From NCBI GenBank assembly GCA_964562175.1, contig CAZLRV010000009.1, forward strand, positions 1-64,000: a stretch of DNA of 64,000 bases, in the 5' to 3' direction. The position numbers and the translations under genes are program-made. The notes beneath the pieces were generated by a model. The model was given only the letters and a program-made list of their open reading frames with translations, was not told where the DNA came from and made no database searches. The DNA is from CAZCJU01 sp964562175. Its GTDB lineage: Bacteria; Bacillota; Clostridia; Oscillospirales; CAG-272. Below, piece after piece: positions 61,728-64,000 of this stretch (positions within the stretch are counted from its first letter, which is position 1; each line of letters begins with the position of its first letter).

Positions 61728-61758
61728 TTATTTAACTTCAATATGATCTTACCGCCCG

Positions 61759-62613
61759 CTAAGGCTTCATCTCGGGGGCGGAATCATGAAAATTCTCACG
61801 TAGCAGCTCTATTTCCTTTTTATATCCGTCAATGTCGTTAGGCGTTTCAAGTATAAACGGCAGTTGGCGAAGTGTAGGGTGATTTATGACCCGTATCAGT
61901 GCGGACAGACCTATTTTTCCCTCGCCTATTTTTTCATGTCTGTCCTTTCTTGAGCCTCTCTCGTTCATGCTGTCATTGAGGTGAACGGCACGGAGGCGAC
62001 TCGCTCCGATTATTTTATCGAACTCTTCAAGCACACCGTCAAGTGAATCCGTTATATCGTAGCCGGCATCGAAAATATGGCAGGTATCTATACACACTCC
62101 CACACGGCTCTTTAACTCCACACCGTCGATAATATTCTTGACCTGCTCAAATGTCCGTCCTATCTCACTGCCCTTGCCCGCCATACATTCTATCAAAACA
62201 GTTGTATGTTCATCGGGCAAAAGCACCTCGTTAAGCGTTTTTATACACTGCTCCATACCCTTTTCATCTCCCGTTTTGACGTGGCTTCCGGGATGAAAAT
62301 TATACAATGCATCGGGTATATTTTCAAGAATTTTAAGATCGTCCGCAAATATCTGTCTTGCAAGCGATTGTATTCTTTCATCGCTCGATGCGGGATTGAG
62401 TGTATACGGGGCGTGCGCTACGACAGGCGCAAAGCCGTTTTCTTTCATAAGCTCAACGAGCTTTTTGCAATCCTCCGCATCAAATTCTTTCGCCTTGAAG
62501 CCTCTCGGATTGCGTGTGAAAAATTGAAACGTATTCGCTCCGAGCGATACGGCTTGCAGTCCCATTTTGTAATATCCGTCGCCGCATGACAGATGACAAC
62601 CGATATTAAGCAT
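61759..62613 (-). CDS. nfo: Endonuclease IV
   Basis: A 284-residue AP endonuclease for base excision repair. Metal-ligand motifs: VAHAPYTLNPAS (about 65-76), FHPGSH (about 105-110), LIECMAGKGSEIG (about 142-154), VCIDTCHIFDAGYD (about 175-188), AVHLNDSMNERGSRKDRHEKIGEGKIG-type segment (split in the family as HLNDS and DRHxxIGxG) and ILETP (about 257-261). Length equals the E. coli enzyme. The ATG at 62613 shares its A with the upstream stop (TAATG); a longer frame upstream is an artefact of overlap. Confidence 0.96.
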   Translation of the reverse strand: MLNIGCHLSCGDGYYKMGLQAVSLGANTFQFFTRNPRGFKAKEFDAEDCKKLVELMKENGFAPVVAHAPYTLNPASSDERIQSLARQIFADDLKILENIPDALYNFHPGSHVKTGDEKGMEQCIKTLNEVLLPDEHTTVLIECMAGKGSEIGRTFEQVKNIIDGVELKSRVGVCIDTCHIFDAGYDITDSLDGVLEEFDKIIGASRLRAVHLNDSMNERGSRKDRHEKIGEGKIGLSALIRVINHPTLRQLPFILETPNDIDGYKKEIELLRENFHDSAPEMKP

Positions 62614-63761
62614 TATTTTAAGCCCTTTCCCAGCACTTCGTAGCCGCCCTGCTCGCTGTAGCATACCATTGTGCCGTTTACGCATTGCGATATCTCGGTA
62701 TAAATGCCGAACGGTATTACCACAGCTCCGTCAAGGTCGATAACGCATTTTGAACCGTCCTCCCGTCCCAGCACCGCAAGACCCTCGCTGTACGGTGTGG
62801 CATAGGTATATTCGCATTCGGCTACCCATGCGTTTTTCGTTGCGTAAAAGCCGTATTTGCCGTTTATCGTTATAAGCACCCTGCCTTGCGAATACGCTTT
62901 TACCGAGGATGACGGCGGTAAATACAGCTCATTGCCGTCGCTGTCTACTATGACCTCTATATCGGTCGATACCTTATCTCTCGTATTGTATTCTATATAG
63001 CGAACCATGCACGCGCCGTCGGAGAAATACACCGCACCCGGCATATCCTTGACCTCGCTGACCTTGTATTTACGGAAGCTTGCCTTTTTCGATGTATCTA
63101 TCTCGCCTCTGTTATAAAGAAAGCCGAGCTTTTCGTATTCACAGCCTGCAAAGCCGCCGTCCTTTATCGTGCAATAGTCCTCGCCTACTCGGAAAACGGG
63201 CGATCCGTCCTCGCTCAACTCGTATACAAAGACCGGTTCATCTCCGTCGTAGCCCGATATGACCTTTGTCATACCGGAGTATATATCAAGCTTGCCGTCT
63301 GTGCAAACGACGGTATAGCCCATATACTGCTCGACGCTTGCCCTGTCCTCGGTGACCTCTTCCGTGTCGAATATTCTAAGCACACCGTCAAGGCTCACCG
63401 TCTGCTTTATCGACGTTTTTTTATCCGCATATTTTTCCTTAGGCAGGCTCATATCGAGCTTGCCTATTACCATATCATCGGAATAATTCTCGCCGCTTAT
63501 CTCTTTGTCAAGCGTGCCTATGACGAATTTATCTTCACTCGGCTCCTCGCCGCCGCTCGTTGTTTCATCCTCGCCGCTCACCTCCCCCGAGCTGTGCGGG
63601 GGAAGCGTTTGAGACGGCACCTTATGTTCTTCTTCTCTCTTGATAAACGAAAGGTCGTAGTACCCCTCGTTGTAAAGCACGAGAGCAAGCACACACAAAC
63701 ACATCAAAATGACGCTTACAGTCAATATTATAAGTCTTTTTATATTTTTTTGAGAAAACAT
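62613..63761 (-). CDS. Membrane-anchored protein with WG-like repeats
   Basis: A 382-residue protein: N-terminal transmembrane helix (about 9-30), a Ser/Gly/Glu-rich spacer (about 45-75) and an extracytoplasmic region. The last ~80 residues resemble WG (KWG) repeats (GKYGFYATKNAWVAECEYTYA, then YSEGLAVLG). Before them are beta-rich repeats such as DKFVIGTLDKEISGENYSDD and DMVIGKLDMSLPKEKYAD, which are a short internal duplication (about residues 77-113). No enzyme motif is seen. It lies between gyrA and nfo; function unknown. Confidence 0.7.
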   Translation of the reverse strand: MFSQKNIKRLIILTVSVILMCLCVLALVLYNEGYYDLSFIKREEEHKVPSQTLPPHSSGEVSGEDETTSGGEEPSEDKFVIGTLDKEISGENYSDDMVIGKLDMSLPKEKYADKKTSIKQTVSLDGVLRIFDTEEVTEDRASVEQYMGYTVVCTDGKLDIYSGMTKVISGYDGDEPVFVYELSEDGSPVFRVGEDYCTIKDGGFAGCEYEKLGFLYNRGEIDTSKKASFRKYKVSEVKDMPGAVYFSDGACMVRYIEYNTRDKVSTDIEVIVDSDGNELYLPPSSSVKAYSQGRVLITINGKYGFYATKNAWVAECEYTYATPYSEGLAVLGREDGSKCVIDLDGAVVIPFGIYTEISQCVNGTMVCYSEQGGYEVLGKGLK

Positions 63762-63775
63762 ATTATTTTATATTT

Positions 63776-64000
63776 TTACTCGTTTATCTCGGTATCCTCT
63801 ATTTCCTCTTCCGCATTAACGGTAAAGCCCGTGTCTATTTCCTCGTCCTCTACACCGCCTATACGGTCTACTATGTCGTCCTCCTCAACAGGCTCAACGT
63901 CGTTAAGCTCCTCGGCACCGGAATGAGAGAAGTTCGTTACGAAATCGCCCTCACGCTTAAATCTCATCACCGTAACGCCCGATGCGCTCGTTCCCTGAAC
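63776..64000 (-). CDS. gyrA: DNA gyrase subunit A, C-terminal end (partial)
   Basis: The window ends inside this gene. The visible 74 codons read VQGTSASGVTVMRFKREGDF, the last blade of the gyrase A beta-pinwheel (compare the RxxxGVRVMRL-type repeats), followed by a strongly acidic tail (DVEPVEEDDIVD ... EEEIEDTEINE) typical of GyrA termini. The stop is at 63776, 15 nt before the next gene's start. ParC is the alternative, but the acidic tail favours GyrA. Confidence 0.8.
   Translation of the reverse strand, partial: VQGTSASGVTVMRFKREGDFVTNFSHSGAEELNDVEPVEEDDIVDRIGGVEDEEIDTGFTVNAEEEIEDTEINE

Noticed and set aside
62614..62685. N-terminal extension of endonuclease IV
   Set aside because: The extra 24 residues are the 3' end of the WG-repeat gene in another frame; MLNIGCHLS is the normal start.
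1..64000. CRISPR arrays, tRNA or rRNA genes, prophage, transposase genes
   Set aside because: None was recognised: no regularly spaced repeats, no tRNA T-loop patterns in the gaps and no transposase or integrase motifs. A tRNAscan or Infernal run could still find something that I missed.

Overview
The window looks like a chromosomal segment of an anaerobic, endospore-forming Clostridia bacterium (Bacillota), possibly a gut Oscillospiraceae/Ruminococcaceae-type organism. The clues are spoIIGA-sigE, a SpoIIQ-like LytM protein, a dockerin-bearing secreted protein, RNase J, a YlbF-family protein, a CIRCE element, strong GGAGG ribosome binding sites and sigma-A promoters of the TTGACA/TATAAT type. 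Base composition is moderate, with heavy use of the isoleucine codon ATA. Taxonomy below class is a guess. I saw no rRNA, tRNA, CRISPR array, prophage or complete insertion sequence.

Layout. 1-2.9 kb: an SPFH/zinc-ribbon protein followed by gene wreckage (a deleted membrane-protein gene and two DUF6273-like 3' ends) and a run of small hairpins. 2.9-8.4 kb: secreted transglutaminase-dockerin protein, YlmH, SpoIIQ-like peptidase with a candidate sigma-F promoter, HtpG. 8.4-15 kb: GlyA, a glycoside-hydrolase-like discoidin protein, and the TrkA-TrkH potassium system. 15-21.3 kb (minus): a tightly packed operon trmN6-rsmI-nagA-membrane protein-metG-tatD, preceded by an independently terminated ferredoxin gene. 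21.6-25.5 kb (minus): a surface propeller protein followed by MutS. 25.6-28.2 kb: two tandem BMP-family lipoprotein genes sharing 1,033 bp that read as identical. 28.3-28.9 kb: CIRCE and Hsp20.

29-42.4 kb is almost all minus strand: RNase J with an AlgX/SGNH-like lipoprotein, a sugar nucleotidyltransferase fused to a degenerate phosphomannomutase domain, an EndA-type nuclease with its small partner gene, MinD-MgsA, and SecA followed by two related membrane proteins. 42.7-53.7 kb is plus strand: TrmL, DusB, YfhO, a GDSL hydrolase, IlvE, RbfA, NrnA, MnmG and then spoIIGA-sigE. 53.7-61.7 kb: sugar isomerase-like protein, GT4 glycosyltransferase, CDF transporter, MiaB, YlbF, an ECF sigma factor with its putative anti-sigma protein, and a BadF/NagK-like kinase. 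61.7-64 kb (minus): the 3' end of gyrA, a WG-repeat surface protein and endonuclease IV.

Themes: RNA modification and translation (trmN6, rsmI, metG, trmL, dusB, rbfA, mnmG, miaB, ylmH), amino sugar recycling (nagA, NagK-like kinase), DNA repair (mutS, nfo), and sporulation (spoIIGA, sigE, SpoIIQ-like). No clear-cut new defence or mobile system was found. The most interesting signals are the tandem BMP duplication, a switch-like leader upstream of RNase J, the hairpin over the ECF sigma ribosome binding site, the hairpin cluster among the DUF6273 remnants, and several proteins with unusual domain architecture.
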